Positions 22,201-34,000 of a DNA stretch of 64,000 nucleotides are shown in pieces. A program made the position numbers and the translations under genes. Source of the stretch: Phascolomyces articulosus (taxonomy: Eukaryota > Mucoromycota > Mucoromycetes > Mucorales > Lichtheimiaceae); the NCBI GenBank assembly GCA_025677815.1, contig JAIXMP010000040.1, forward strand, positions 62,001 through 126,000, given 5' to 3'. The notes beneath the pieces are model-generated. The model did no database searches, had not been told where the DNA came from, and worked only from the letters and a program-made list of their open reading frames with translations. Position 1 is the first letter of the stretch, and each line of letters begins with the position of its first letter.

Positions 22201-22915
22201 CCATTAAGAATGCAAAAGAATAATGATAAATCGCTGTTACGTAATCTTGTGTGTTTTGCTTGTGTGTGTTTTTGCAACCCAATCAATAATATAATGAAGC
22301 ATAGGAAAAAAAACCACCGTGAAAAACCCCCCCTTCACGGTGTTTTCTTTTCTTTCATACCATGCCCATATGCTTGTATATAATATACATTTGACGTTAT
22401 TAATAATAAAAGATCATGTTTCTTTGTTCCGTTCTTCCACCTTCCAATTATTAGTAACAAGTAACAAGACTAAGAAAATTACACTGAACTATACAAATTT
22501 CATTATTATTATCACAAATGAAAAAGAGACGATTATTTTCTTGAGATGGCTTAGGATTTACTACAACAGGCACATCAGTCATCACAACAGTTGAACTGTT
22601 GTAGAGCATAGGTGAAAATCAATAAGCCCTGTTTTCTTTTTGAATAAAGATGAACCATCCAATATCCCAACTTTATAACCATGGCCCGTGCACTGGGAAT
22701 CATCCCGATAAGGTTGATCAAGTACAAACAGTCATTATTAAAATGAATTAATTATTTCAAACATATAAAAAAAAATACCAACAGAGTCATGTTTTTTTTT
22801 TAAAAAAAAATGATGCTTATTAAAACGAGGAAAACCCACCCTATCCCTCAGTTGGTTGACCCAACTGCACTATGTCAAAAGACCCAAATATTTTTGTTGT
22901 TCAGAAGGAAAAATT
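19290..22915. other. Long AT-rich gap with simple repeats
   Basis: About 3.6 kb without a supported gene. Several simple repeats occur, such as (AAAT)n near 21016-21043 and (TGTA/TATG)n near 21985-22003. Minus-strand frames at 19747-19941, 20000-20392 and 20960-21361 show no domain and have the amino-acid bias of non-coding AT-rich DNA. Confidence 0.5.
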
Positions 22916-22987
22916 GAATGACTAAAGGAATACAATTGTAAATGACTAAAGGAATACAATTGCGAATGACTAAAGGAATACTATTAT
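22916..22987. repeat. Tandem repeat, three 24-bp units
   Basis: Three head-to-tail units of 24 bp. Each contains AATGACTAAAGGAATAC followed by a variable AATTGT/AATTGC/TATTAT end. The first two units differ at two positions. Confidence 0.85.
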
Positions 22988-23559
22988 GAATAACTTGAAT
23001 GGCCTGGAGGTCTTTGTTGCAAATTGGTCGATCCATTAAACGTTGCTCCCTGTTGATCAATAAAGGAAAACCCACTCAGAGAGGCCATGATGAAACATAA
23101 AGAAAATCGTTCACCTTGGAAACCATGCCTAAATACATATGTTTTTCAATTGTTCTTCTTCTTTTATAATAAACTGGGTATTGTTCAAAGATACAGAAAA
23201 AAAAACATACCCGCAAAACAGGGACGTATCATTATTAAGAATCGTCAGCTTGAGAAACGGCATAACCTATTATATATATTTATATACAACGTATATTAGT
23301 TAATTGCTCATATATAAAGTTTCTTTTAGCAATGAAATAGTTATAATTGAATACATACAGACAGAACAGGAGCAGATGGGCTATCAATGTTATGAATTCA
23401 TATTGATTTTTTTGTTGGCTATTACACTCGAAATTTCACCTATTATTTTAACAAAGAGAAAAAGGTAAAATATTTTATGCATGGACAACTCTCTTCCTTC
23501 ACGTCCCTCTTTTGTTTTCGTTCCCCTCTTTTATTGGTTTTACCCCCTTTTCACATAGC
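22988..23559. other. AT-rich spacer
   Basis: About 570 bp with no recognised gene. It leads into a markedly more GC-rich island. Confidence 0.5.
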
Positions 23560-24190
23560 TTTTTCGCCCGAGCACTTTTTTCTTGCTGGTGTGGTGGAAG
23601 GCTACCATGTAAAATGGTAGCACTGCCTCGACAGTTTTTGTCATAAACGGACACAGCATTTAGAGTCGACTGCAAAGACTCATGGGCGACCGAAAGCCGT
23701 TTTCGAACACTTGGTTGTACTAACTGCACAAGCGGGATGACTATGGATAGTCAAATTACTCCCAGGGAATGCGAGTTCTGTGGAATTCAGAGACGTATGG
23801 CTATCGCACTGTTAGCCTCCAAAATGTGCATTTAGTTGATCAAAGGAAATCAACGTCCTTCCAGAGTACACAATAAGGACAATTCTACCAAGATTATACA
23901 GACTGTTGTGGGCACATGCAAGTACTGTACCCTGGCCAGTTCCTAAGTCTGACTTCTTCCTTGCATGCGATGGTTACTGACCACAACCTTGGGTGTGCCG
24001 AAAGGGGAACAGAAGGCCGCACCTTAACCTCAGCTAAACCAACTGTCGTCTCCTCGGCTCCGTTGGATTGTCAAAAAGACGCGCCATATCCAGTGGGACC
24101 TGGCACCAACAAGAACTCAGGCCCCTTGAACCAAGTACAGGAGTCGAACCCGTCGCCGTATGTACCAAAACTACATAGACTGGGCTAATA
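23560..24190. pseudogene. GC-richer coding-like island, decayed, unassigned
   Basis: Base composition changes sharply here compared with the flanks. On the plus strand, broken frames contain paired cysteines (GCTNC, then ITPRECEFCGIQRRMAIALL, later GTCKYC). Further on are LRWIVKKTRHIQWDLAPT and RRRMYQNYIDWANTK, all interrupted by stops. On the minus strand a tRNA-type T arm can be folded at about 24135-24155 (GGGTTCGACTCC core with a five-pair stem). Upstream of it lies a box A-like TAGCCCAGT, but no acceptor stem closes. The island looks like a decayed foreign or repeat-derived insert, possibly with a SINE-like part. I cannot name the family. Confidence 0.35.
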
Positions 24191-27100
24191 CGAAAAGCAG
24201 AACATAGGCTTGACCAAAAGGGAAGAAATGGCATCGACCAGAAAAAGAAAACATTGGAACCCTGAATGCTTTGGAAATAATATAGCGGCATTCATTTCGA
24301 AATGACTTGAGACGATCCAAATAGAAGAATGAACGTAAAAAAATAAGTTTGAGAATACTAAAAATAAAGAATATAATATAAAAAAGAAAGCATAAGCAAA
24401 ATGAAGATATGGAATGGTAAACGAAAAAAAAAGTATTGGAGGAAAAGTTTGAGAGAATAAAGAAGGTTGATAAAATAAATCAGTAAAAAAAAGCAATTAA
24501 AGCCATTCAATGTCAATAGAAGTATCATTGAAAACGTCGTAAAGATTTCAAAAGTACCATTTTCATTGGCAGCTTGAAGAAGTTTCACTTTTGTAGAAGA
24601 AAAAGTGTGTGTCTATTGGGTTGAGAGAAGAATGTTGGCCTAAAGTTGGGTGAGGGTTACTGCGGCTTCAGAAATAGCAAAAATTGATGACGTTCAAGTC
24701 CTATGATTACTACTGCTCAATATTTTGTTTCCAAACTAAAGCACATTTACCTGCGCATATCATTTCAACATGCTTTTATCATGAGTGGGAGAAAAAAGTT
24801 TTTTTTTATTATGCATCACACAATAATAATAATCCATTTCAATATCTTACAAAAGGGTTTTTTATTAGCAACTCTATTAACACCTTAAAAAAATAATATT
24901 CAAAAAATATTCATCATAGATACAAAAAAAAGTTTACGTAATAATATAATAATAAGAGACAATCTCGTATAAACACATTATAAATCGATCTATCTTCTTG
25001 TTGTACTATTATTCATGAATGATTAATAAATGGCAAGTAGTTGTGACTAAAAAAATATTTTCTCTTCTTTTTTATAAATTCACACGTAGACAGCCATGTT
25101 AAATCCTGATATAATGTGGATATTGTATTAATAAAAAATATCTTGGCTATGTTTTCATCGACGAGCAACCAAATATATATATATGAGAAAATGATTCTGT
25201 TTTCTCTATAAAAAATACATACGTATATATTGAAATTATTGTATACCATTTAGTGCATGGTGGTGATGACAAAACGTTTAGCTCAACGTGAGTGTGTAGT
25301 ACGAGTGTGTAGTACGAGTAGGAGTGGTGTAGGAATGGTTATGGGGATGATTGGGGTATTGAGTGGTTGTGATGATGGAGTATGTTTATGCGGTTTAAAG
25401 TTTATGCAGTTTATGCAGAATGTGAGCAGTGTATAAAAAAGGAGATTTTCGTCTGGTGTGTTTTCATTCCGCAATGGTGGTACAAGATGTCAAACAAGGA
25501 AAAAAAAAGAGTTGAATGTCATTTTTTCTTTTTTCACTCTCTCTTTCCCACTTTCCCACTTTTTGTTTCAATTATTTTTTCCAACGCATCATTATATATA
25601 TATACAAAAATACAGCCTCATTTCGAAACGATGGTTCTGAATAATGTTATATTCCAATAGTTTATGTAAGAATATATATAGATAGATATATAGATACTTG
25701 TAAATATGACTGACGACTAAAAAAAATCCGCCTTCTTTCTTTTTCTACATAGATACTACATAGATACTCTTTATAACACTTTATTCTTTTTAATCGATTA
25801 GCAGGAGGAGGTAAAAGAAACGTTTCACAATTTCTGCCATTTTCTATACGTGAACAGGGATATGCAACAGAGGGCGAGAGAGACGAAATCTTGAGTGGCA
25901 TACATTTACGATGAAAAATTTCCCTTTTTTTTTTTTTGCTAACGATTTTTTTTTCGTTCATCCATATATTACATCATATTATTATTGAAGAGTCGATCGT
26001 CACTATCGTTGTTACTGGAGATGGTACCCGATCTATATGGAAACTTTAGATATGCAAACAAACGCCTTCTATGTTCTTGAAACGTAAGCTTTATTTATAT
26101 TTGTCTGTGACAAATTTTCAAATAAAGACTTATCAATATGATACACTGTTACTGACTTTCCTATTCTTATATTTTATTCGTGGTGATCACCAATTTTTCG
26201 CTACCAGGAATGATTTCATGTAACAGATTTTTGTGCAAGTGACAAATGTGCTCGTTATGATTGGCATCGGATGGTATTATGGGTAAAATGGAGAGACCGT
26301 GGGAGAGACATTTTTTTTGTTTTAATTTTTGTTATATAGGCCCGTCATTACGGCTGCTACTATAGCAGTAGTAAGAGCCGATGTGTTTATGAATATTGTT
26401 ATTTATATATTACAAGGGGATGCTCTGACACTTGAAACAGGAAACGATCTTTGGAAAATGAAAGTTTTGTTATTTATTTGCAGTAAGTAGAGTATATAAA
26501 TAGAATGGTGTTATTACATAGTTTACACAGTAATAAAGATTATTGAACTCAATGAAATGATACACACCTTGTCTTCTACAATAAGTAAGGCGGTTACTTT
26601 GACATTTTTTAAATGGGAGGAGTATTTTGACATGATGGTGACGGGATACGTATATTAGATGGACATAACCCCATCCTCTAATAATATATAATTTTCCATC
26701 TTTTTTAATTGACGCCATATGACAGTATCAAAATAATACCAAAAACACAGTATATAAGACTATACTTTTCATAACCACTTTGTAAATCCACCTTGTGACC
26801 CATATTTAATTCAAGCATAGGAAAGACCATCTCAGATTGACACGAAAAAATTACATTTATCATTGCGGAAGGAGAAGAAAAAAAAAGACAATACTATATA
26901 TATATCAATTGGAACCTAAAATAGTAAAATGGTAAACAGATTAATGATCCCACTCAACGATTCGTGCATCGATGATGCATTGAATGCTGATTAATAATTA
27001 ATAAATCGTAAAATGCGATCATTATGTCAAGTAAATTATTCTTGATAAAGCTTTATTAATAATAACAAATAATAATAAAAATTCCAATGGACAACATGTT

Positions 27101-27280
27101 TTAACTCTATGCCTTGAAGAGCCTTGAAGATTATCTGCCTTGAAGCAAAGGGACTTGGAAAAAAAAAACCTATAAATTTAAAAATAAGATAGCCAGACTT
27201 CAAGATTACTATGTAAATCGCAACACAACATATAAAAGAAAGTGTGGATATGTTGCCGCTGATGTTCTTTATCATCATAT
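24191..27280. other. AT-rich gap with scattered coding-like scraps
   Basis: About 3.1 kb without a supported gene. A direct duplication GTGTGTAGTACGAG occurs twice near 25291-25317. A short stretch at about 26340-26490 reads PVITAATIAVVRADVFMNIV, then QGDALTLETGNDLWKMKVLL before a stop. It follows a good acceptor (TTATATAG) and might be a relic exon. Confidence 0.4.
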
Positions 27281-27282
27281 AT

Positions 27283-27720
27283 TTAATGACAAAAAACAGC
27301 AACGTTGCCTGACAATACACCATCGCAGAGGTCTATCCACATGTACTGTCTCCACCTAACCATGCCCGTGTTATTTACAACCGCCGAAGCAGTGATCTTT
27401 TTTGCTTGACATAGCTCCCGGTGGAGGAAATGGCCCCGGGTCGACACAAATAACCCAATACCATTTAGTATATTTGCTACCAGAGTCAAATCCAAGATCC
27501 ACTGTCGCCACATGAAGGGTAGCGGTACGGCACATGCAGAAGTCACAAACCTCACCCGCGAACCAAAAGCGTCCTCCAAATCACGGCGCAAGACCATGAA
27601 ATAGATATGGCGTGTGACAATGATTCTTAGGGTACTCTCCAGGATACGACACAATCATATCAGACTAGGCGTTTGATAGTGAAGAAAGGATCGATATACA
27701 CAATACCGCCCCTGCTACCC
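27283..27720 (-). pseudogene. Second GC-richer coding-like island, unassigned
   Basis: Composition again rises above the flanks. Two minus-strand frames look coding-like. One is open over 27654-27283 (RDLEDAFGSRVRFVTSACAV, later HFLHRELCQAKKITASAVVN). The other has FGGRFWFAGEVCDFCMCRTA and VATVDLGFDSGSKYTKWYWV before a stop. Which frame was original cannot be decided. It may be a decayed transposon or host-gene fragment. No family recognised. Confidence 0.3.
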
Positions 27721-27771
27721 TCATACGGAACAGTGAGTAATACACGCAACTCCTCGTCTACGTATCCATAA

Positions 27772-27810
27772 GCTGATTGCTGATTGCTGATTGCTGATTG
27801 CTGATTGCTG
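27772..27810. repeat. Heptamer tandem repeat (GCTGATT)5
   Basis: Five perfect copies of GCTGATT plus a partial GCTG. Confidence 0.9.
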
Positions 27811-28940
27811 AAACCATCCTTTCTCGTCGATCATCCGGGAACTATAAAAAAAACCATAAAAAAACGCATTTAATAATAATAATAATAAAAAAATTAAGAT
27901 TACTAGCACTGGTAATAAATAGTTATTATAATAGTAAAGTGGTGAAAAAAAACACTCACAATTACCATCACCACCATTGCTGCGTGCAAATCATGTAACA
28001 TTATGTAACGGCCATAAGAGTCAACGCGACAAACAACCTGTTACATACCAGCATATTAGTTTATTACTACAGGAATCGTAATGTCGAAATCTCAATAAAA
28101 TCTCAACAACAACAACAAAACGTACCAAAGGGAATACACTTCAACCTCGCGTCAGCAAAGGCTTTATTGGATTTCCATTTGGCAATCTTGACTTTTCTAG
28201 AAAAAAAAGAGAGAGAGAAAAAAAAATCGCGAGAGGAAAAGGAATGGGTATATTGTATAGAAGGAAGGAAGAAAATGAAGAAAAAAGGCAAAAGAAAGGC
28301 CCAACTTAAGCTGACAGCGCTTTGCTGCCACTATGTAATTTTTTTAAACACAGCTAGCAATCGCCGATAATGCGTAATTAACATAGTTTTATCGACATAG
28401 AGTGCTCATGATACCTTCTAAACGAAATAAGCATATATTTTATCGTTTATACAATTTATTATATACAATCTTTTTATAGGTATTGCTCAATATATTTTAT
28501 TTAGTCATATCATCATTATTATTATTACCTATAATATACAAGTTTCTCTACAAAAACTATTAAATAAATTGTTCTATCTATTTCCAGGCTTTTGACACAC
28601 ATTTTACATAAACAATATACGGTTTATCATTTCTATAACGTATTTCCATTAGCTACATTCTTAAATTCTTATTTTTTACAATAATAATTTTGGCGCCATG
28701 GTCCCTTTTTTTGTTAGAATGAGTTTTCGGTGCATGAAAATTATAGGCAATCAACGAGTGATTTATGTCTATATACATACTATTGAGCGGTCGATACAGT
28801 ATTATTATGAATAACGATAGAGAAGACACTAGTAAGGAAAAATATGTCCATTTTCGAGCGGATTTAATATCCTAATATCATAAAAGAAATAAGTTTCATC
28901 CTTGTTCACGGAATACGTACATGTTCAACTTCAAATATCT
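27811..28940. other. AT-rich spacer
   Basis: About 1.1 kb with poly-A and poly-T tracts and (TAA)n at about 27873-27888. A purine-rich tract at 28200-28300 gives a lysine-rich open frame that I regard as non-coding. Confidence 0.5.
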
Positions 28941-29104
28941 TTTGAATATATCCTGGATATTTTTCATTGTTAAAAAGGCAAAAATATTCGAAATATATAC
29001 AAAAAGTATGCATATTCAGAATATATTTAAAAAATATTCGAGATAAATTCAAATTTAGGGTATTTTGCACATACCAACCATTTGAATATATTCTGAATAT
29101 TTTT
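28941..29104. repeat. AT-rich direct and inverted repeat cluster
   Basis: The 20-bp block at 29081-29100 (TTTGAATATATTCTGAATAT) is inverted at 29012-29031 with one mismatch. A similar block at 28941-28964 (TTTGAATATATCCTGGATAT...) lies in the same direction as the one at 29081. The inverted arms are about 50 bp apart and could form a hairpin. The block itself is nearly palindromic. This may be the remains of a small inverted-repeat element. Confidence 0.6.
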
Positions 29105-29602
29105 TTTTCTTCTAAAGTGAATATGCTACCAGGTATTCAAAACATATAGCATCCATGCAGATGCAGTATACTGATTCATAATTAGAGTCTTCATGTGTAA
29201 TTTTCTTCTCAAACCCAATTTATCCCCAATAATAATAATATCTATCTACTATACTACGTACCCCATGTTAAAAACTTGACCATCATAAAATGTGAATAAA
29301 AATAGACGTATCACTGATGTTTCTATTGTTATATACTTTGTCATTTTTATTTTATGAAGACAAAATTTAAATTGACTACTTTCTCTAATAATATTTTTGA
29401 AATAAAATGTGTACACGTATTATAATGGTGATATATTATGAATTATCTATTAAAGATAGTTTTATTATTTTGTGTTAACGTAATGGGAAATAAAGTATAA
29501 AATATGTGCCAATAGTTAGTAAATATTAAAGGTGTTTTTTCACTCTGGATAACGATGCAAGTAGTCATCCATAGTTTCAAGTTGCAAGTTGCAAAGTCCA
29601 TT
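29105..29602. other. AT-rich spacer
   Basis: About 500 bp; nothing recognised. Confidence 0.5.
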
Positions 29603-29662
29603 ATGTTTTTCTGGTTAAAGGATTTGATTTTTATTAATTCTCAATAAACACTGTGCCCTTTT
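29603..29662 (-). repeat. 60-bp LINE tail repeat, copy 1
   Basis: It matches 30639-30698 at 55 of 60 positions in the same orientation. Read on the minus strand it contains AAAAGGGCACAGTGTTTATT and AATTAATAAAAATCAAAT. This resembles the tail after LINE copy A on the plus strand. Confidence 0.8.
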
Positions 29663-30638
29663 GGGCTTTAATAGTCCGAGAAGATCTAGGAGGGGGTGGG
29701 GTGAAAAAACCCTCTGTCACGTTAAAGAGGGAAAAAGAAGGGGGTTGATGTGTTGGTTATAGTGAAGGGAGAGGATCTGATGTGTTTATACTCTAATATG
29801 TATAAGTTTATTCTATAGAAGAAGACTGTCTATTCATCTGGTTTTTTTTTTTTTGGTTACAGACAAGAAAAAGTTATACTTACCCTGCTTCAGGTGGTAG
29901 AGGAGAGATCCAGTTGACGAAAGAACTGCCCGGGTTGGTGGAGAAGAAGCTGTTATGGTTGATGGTTAGGTGTTGTAGTGAGCCGACTTCGGAGAGGATT
30001 TGGCATATTACGGGCCAGTAAGTTTTGAGGTGGTGGATTCGGCGGGGGGAAGTAGGTTGTGATTTTGGTAGCTGATTCAGTCTGTAAGAAAGTAGGTTGA
30101 TGCTGATGTTCCGAGATATACGGAGGCGAGAACGCATGTTGAGGCAGTCGATGGCACGTTTTTTTGTGAGGGTGAAGGAAAAGCAGTTGTGACAAAGTTT
30201 ATCTTTTCCACTTGGGAGCTAACCAAGGCGCCATCGAATACATCGGCTCCTTTCCTTCCTTGTCATTGGTAACCACATAATAGGATCGATACAGATTTCG
30301 AGTAAGCAGAGTGTCAACCGGAGAGAACCAAAAAGGGCTGAGCGCATATTATCTAGAGTATCTTGCTGATATTGACGTATGGCTTGTTTAAGTTCTGAAT
30401 GTGAAATATCTGCCTGAGGTGGAGGAATGCTCTTCCACAGTGGTGTATCACAGAGTTTATGCCAGTGGCTGCCAGGAGTATCAATCAGTAATGGAAGTAG
30501 CGTGGAGAGTAGGGTGTCATCTGGTAAGTAGTTCGCTCGAAGTAAGAATTTACTTTGAAGGGTAGTGACACGTTCTGCCATGCTGGGTAGTTTGATTAAA
30601 TGACGCATGATTTTTGTTTCAGAACGTGGATGAGGTTT
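29603..30638 (-). mobile_element. Decayed LINE-type retrotransposon 3' end (copy D)
   Basis: The minus-strand frame starts upstream of SETKIMRHLIKLPSMAERVT (about 30623) and runs to TAA at 29882-29880. It contains RKERSRCIRWRLG, an in-frame TAG at 30221-30219 in place of Trp, then LPSGKDKLCHNCFSFTLTKK and RAIDCLNMRSRL. It is the closest relative of copy A. Where copy A has a frameshift, copy D has only the single nonsense codon. Downstream of the stop a 3' UTR of about 220 bp ends in a 60-bp tail block (29662-29603). RT catalytic motifs are missing, so the copy is 5'-truncated. Confidence 0.72.
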
Positions 30639-30698
30639 ATGTTTTTCTGTTTAAAGCATTTGGTTTTTATTAATTCTCTATAAACATTGTGCCCTTTT
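30639..30698 (-). repeat. 60-bp LINE tail repeat, copy 2
   Basis: It matches 29603-29662 at 55 of 60 positions and directly abuts the truncated 5' end of LINE copy D. It is probably the 3' tail of an older copy into which copy D inserted, or one unit of a tandem array. Confidence 0.75.
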
Positions 30699-31009
30699 TA
30701 TGTTTTTCTAACAATTCCTAGAAATTTGTTGCTAAAAGCGAGGTGTTGCTAAAAGCGGGGTTGCAAAAAATGGGGTTTGACTGTAGTAATTCTGAAAAAG
30801 ACTTTTTTGATACATCATTAGTTGTATTGGATGGAAAATTTTCATGGTTGATATGGGTTCTTTTTATTTCCCCAAATTTTATAAACACCGAAGCTAAAAA
30901 CCATCAGTTGGATCATTGTTTGAATATAAAATAAATGACACGAAAAAGAAATAGGTTTTTAATATGTACATATGATGGTCAATGTTGGAATGAATTCTTT
31001 TTTATTGGC
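30699..31009. other. Spacer between LINE tail and nucleoporin 3' end
   Basis: About 310 bp, including the 3' UTR of the nucleoporin gene on the minus strand. The plus-strand frame at 30743-30934 shows no domain. Confidence 0.5.
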
Positions 31010-34000
31010 TTATTTGTGAGGGTTCATGATGTGCTTGTTATTTTTCTTAAGCTTTTCAACATCTTGATGCAATTCTGAGACCTTTGCGGCCAAAGAAACC
31101 AACGTATTGCTTTGTGATTTGAGGATTGCAGGGATCTGCTCAGGTGTCGCTGTAGCATTTGAAGAGCCACCTACCATGGTTTGGACCCGTTCGTCGATTT
31201 GATTAATGGCTGCTCGATACTCCTTCATACGAGTTTCCAAACTAGTTGTTAAATCATTGAAGTAGCGTTGATGGACAGTGGTGCCAGTCATGGATCGACC
31301 TTGTGTTCCTTGGTTATCGAAAAAGAGTCGTCCTACCATGGCGTTTTTGAATTGATACTCAACTTCTGTTGTTAAAGATCCAATTTTTTGTGTTGATACT
31401 TGATGGAGATCCTTTTGTAATCGAAGCTCCTAGAATGATGATATTAAGGCACCTCATTAGTAACCCATAGTACTTTTTTTTTTTTACCTTATCCAATCTA
31501 TCCATCAATAATAACAAATAATAAATGATCATTTATGAATATTTTACCTTTGTACAGTTATCAGCATAGTTTTCAATTTGAGAAATCAGCTCACCATTAT
31601 ATGCTGATTGGCGAGTTTCAATAGTCTTGGAGATATCCATTTGTTGACCGATAAACTGATATAGTGCATTCAATTCATTTTGTGCTGTTGGTGGTAAATC
31701 ACGGTATCGTGTTCGTTTTTCAATACTATCCGGATTGGTGATCTTTGATTCGATAATCGTTTGTTCATCTTTAGTCGGTGCAGGTGGACCACTGAAAATA
31801 TATATTTTTTAAAACACAAACCATGGTCAGTCAATATATGAAAAAGACATGATGTCAACTAATAGAAAACATGAGAATTAAAATAATACATACAAGACAT
31901 CATTGGGTGTCGATTGTGATTTCGAAGTAGAAGATGAAGGTTGCGAGGTGGGTATCTCGATAGGTTTGGATTGCAATGGCTTGAATGGACTCAAGGATTC
32001 AGACTTATCCGTTGTTGTTGTAGAAGCACTCTTTCCTTTTTCATTTGCTTTGGTGTCTTTAAATGAAACGTGTTTTTCAGCACCATGGTTCTCTTTGTTT
32101 TGAATTTCAGATAAGGCTGCCTTCTTTCCAGGTGCAGGACTAGCAGGAGGAGTCATACCAGCATTATCAACACTGCGTTTTCGGGGAGGAATAGCTCCAC
32201 TAAGGCCACTCACCATTGTCCCAGGGGTGGTGGATGTTGATGAAGATGAAAATTTCTTGTACGCGTCACCTTGACTCTCCTCTACAGACCAGCTTTGTGA
32301 TAATGGTGATTTTCCATGAACAAACTTTTGTCTGCTAGTTTCCGCTGCAGCGAGTTGATCTGAGCTTTTACGTTTCTTATTTGATTCCTGAGTGGTCGAT
32401 TCTATTTATTGTCGTCACGTATGGCATAAATATATACACACGCATACAATTAGTATTATTTTTCTTCTTTATATCTAGTTTGGGGCTTCTCAAAAGTATT
32501 AAAAGTCTACCTTTTGGTGCTGCTGTCGAGGATCCTCCGCCAAAGGTCATGGAAGGCGTTGTAGTTGAACTATCACCTTGGCTTGATGCTGGTCCACCAC
32601 CAAAAGTAAAGGCAGTGCCAGAATCTAGAGTAGGTGTAGTTGCGCTTGTAGTCGACTTGGTTGTATCAGGACCTTTGAAATTAAAACCGCCAAATGAAGG
32701 TGTAGCAGGAGCAGTTGATTTTTCACTTGACGTGGTTTCTAATATTTACGTGTATGTGTGTTTGATAAGATGAGCTGAAGCAAACATGCAAATATTACAC
32801 TCTTTTCCTTCTTTTTAAAGTAGATTCCTATTATTTCTTACCTGTGGTCTTTGGCATCGAGAAGTTGAAAGGAGAAGGGCCCTGGTCAAGCGATTCAATT
32901 GGTTTTGTTTGGGATGCGGAAGCTGGAGCAGTGGATGTACCGAATGAGAAAGAAGGTGTTGTCGTTGGTGCTGCTTCACTCGATGATGCTACATCAGAAG
33001 ACTTTTTGTCTACATTATCCCATTTAGAACTCATAGTTAATATATTGATTCTTTTTTTTTCTCTCTCTTCTTTTCTATATAGCAGACAGCAGATAAGATT
33101 TTTTTTTTAAAAAAAACATACCTTGTGGTTTACCAAAGGAAAATGAGGGCATGGATGATGGATCCGATGTCGCTGCTACAGTGGGTGTACCAAATGAGAA
33201 GGACGGTTTGGGAGGGGCTTCTGAAGATTGATCCAATATTTATGCGATTAATTATTATTTATTTGTGTATAAACAGAACTTAACATGAAACTACTTAATA
33301 ACATAATTCCTTACAACAGCTTACCTTTTTTATCAGTTGATTGGGTAATCTGACCAAAACCGATGCTTGGTGCAGTGGAAGTTGTGGTGGAAGTTGCCTT
33401 TGGACCTTCTTGTTTTTGATCTGCTCACAACATAAATTTAATGCTACATTCAAAAAAAAACGTGGTGGTGGATGTACTTTTTTTCTCTTACCTGAAGGTT
33501 TTGGGAAAATAAAAGGTGATGGACCTTTAGATAATGATTCAGTACTTGGACGTTCCTGTGTTGTTGGAGATGGAGAAGATGTAATTGAGAATGTGGGCAA
33601 TGAAGCTGTAGCAGCAGCAGATGGTGCACTTTCCCCACTGGAACTAGACAATGATCTTGAACCAGCAAACCAATTTTCACCAGGTTGTGTTGCTGTTTTA
33701 GAAGTATGATCCAAATCATTCTCTTTATCAGTGTCTGCATCTTCAGTATCATCATCGTCTTTATTATTATTATCACTAATGACTTCAGTCAAAGTGGCTG
33801 AACTATCCTTCTTTTCCAAAGTTTTTTCACTTGTTGTACCTCCTCCATTGTCACCGCCACTTGGTACGGGGACTTGTTGCTTCTCTGACTCTTTACGTTC
33901 TACTGCAGGTTGTCCACCTTTTTGAGTGTCTTCCTTGACAGCTTCTACACTTTTTTTAGGTTCGGTATCTATGCATCCCAATTACAAAAAAAAAAGCATT

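Noticed and set aside
22916..22987. CRISPR-like array
   Set aside because: Only three contiguous 24-bp units with no spacers, in a eukaryotic genome.
24135..24185. A functional tRNA gene on the minus strand
   Set aside because: The T arm folds, but the acceptor stem does not close and the A-to-B spacing is about 8 nt short; at most a SINE-like relic.
29603..30698. 60-bp direct repeats as LTRs of a small LTR element
   Set aside because: The enclosed protein is LINE-like, and the repeat resembles the tail of another LINE copy. No primer-binding site or TG...CA ends were seen.
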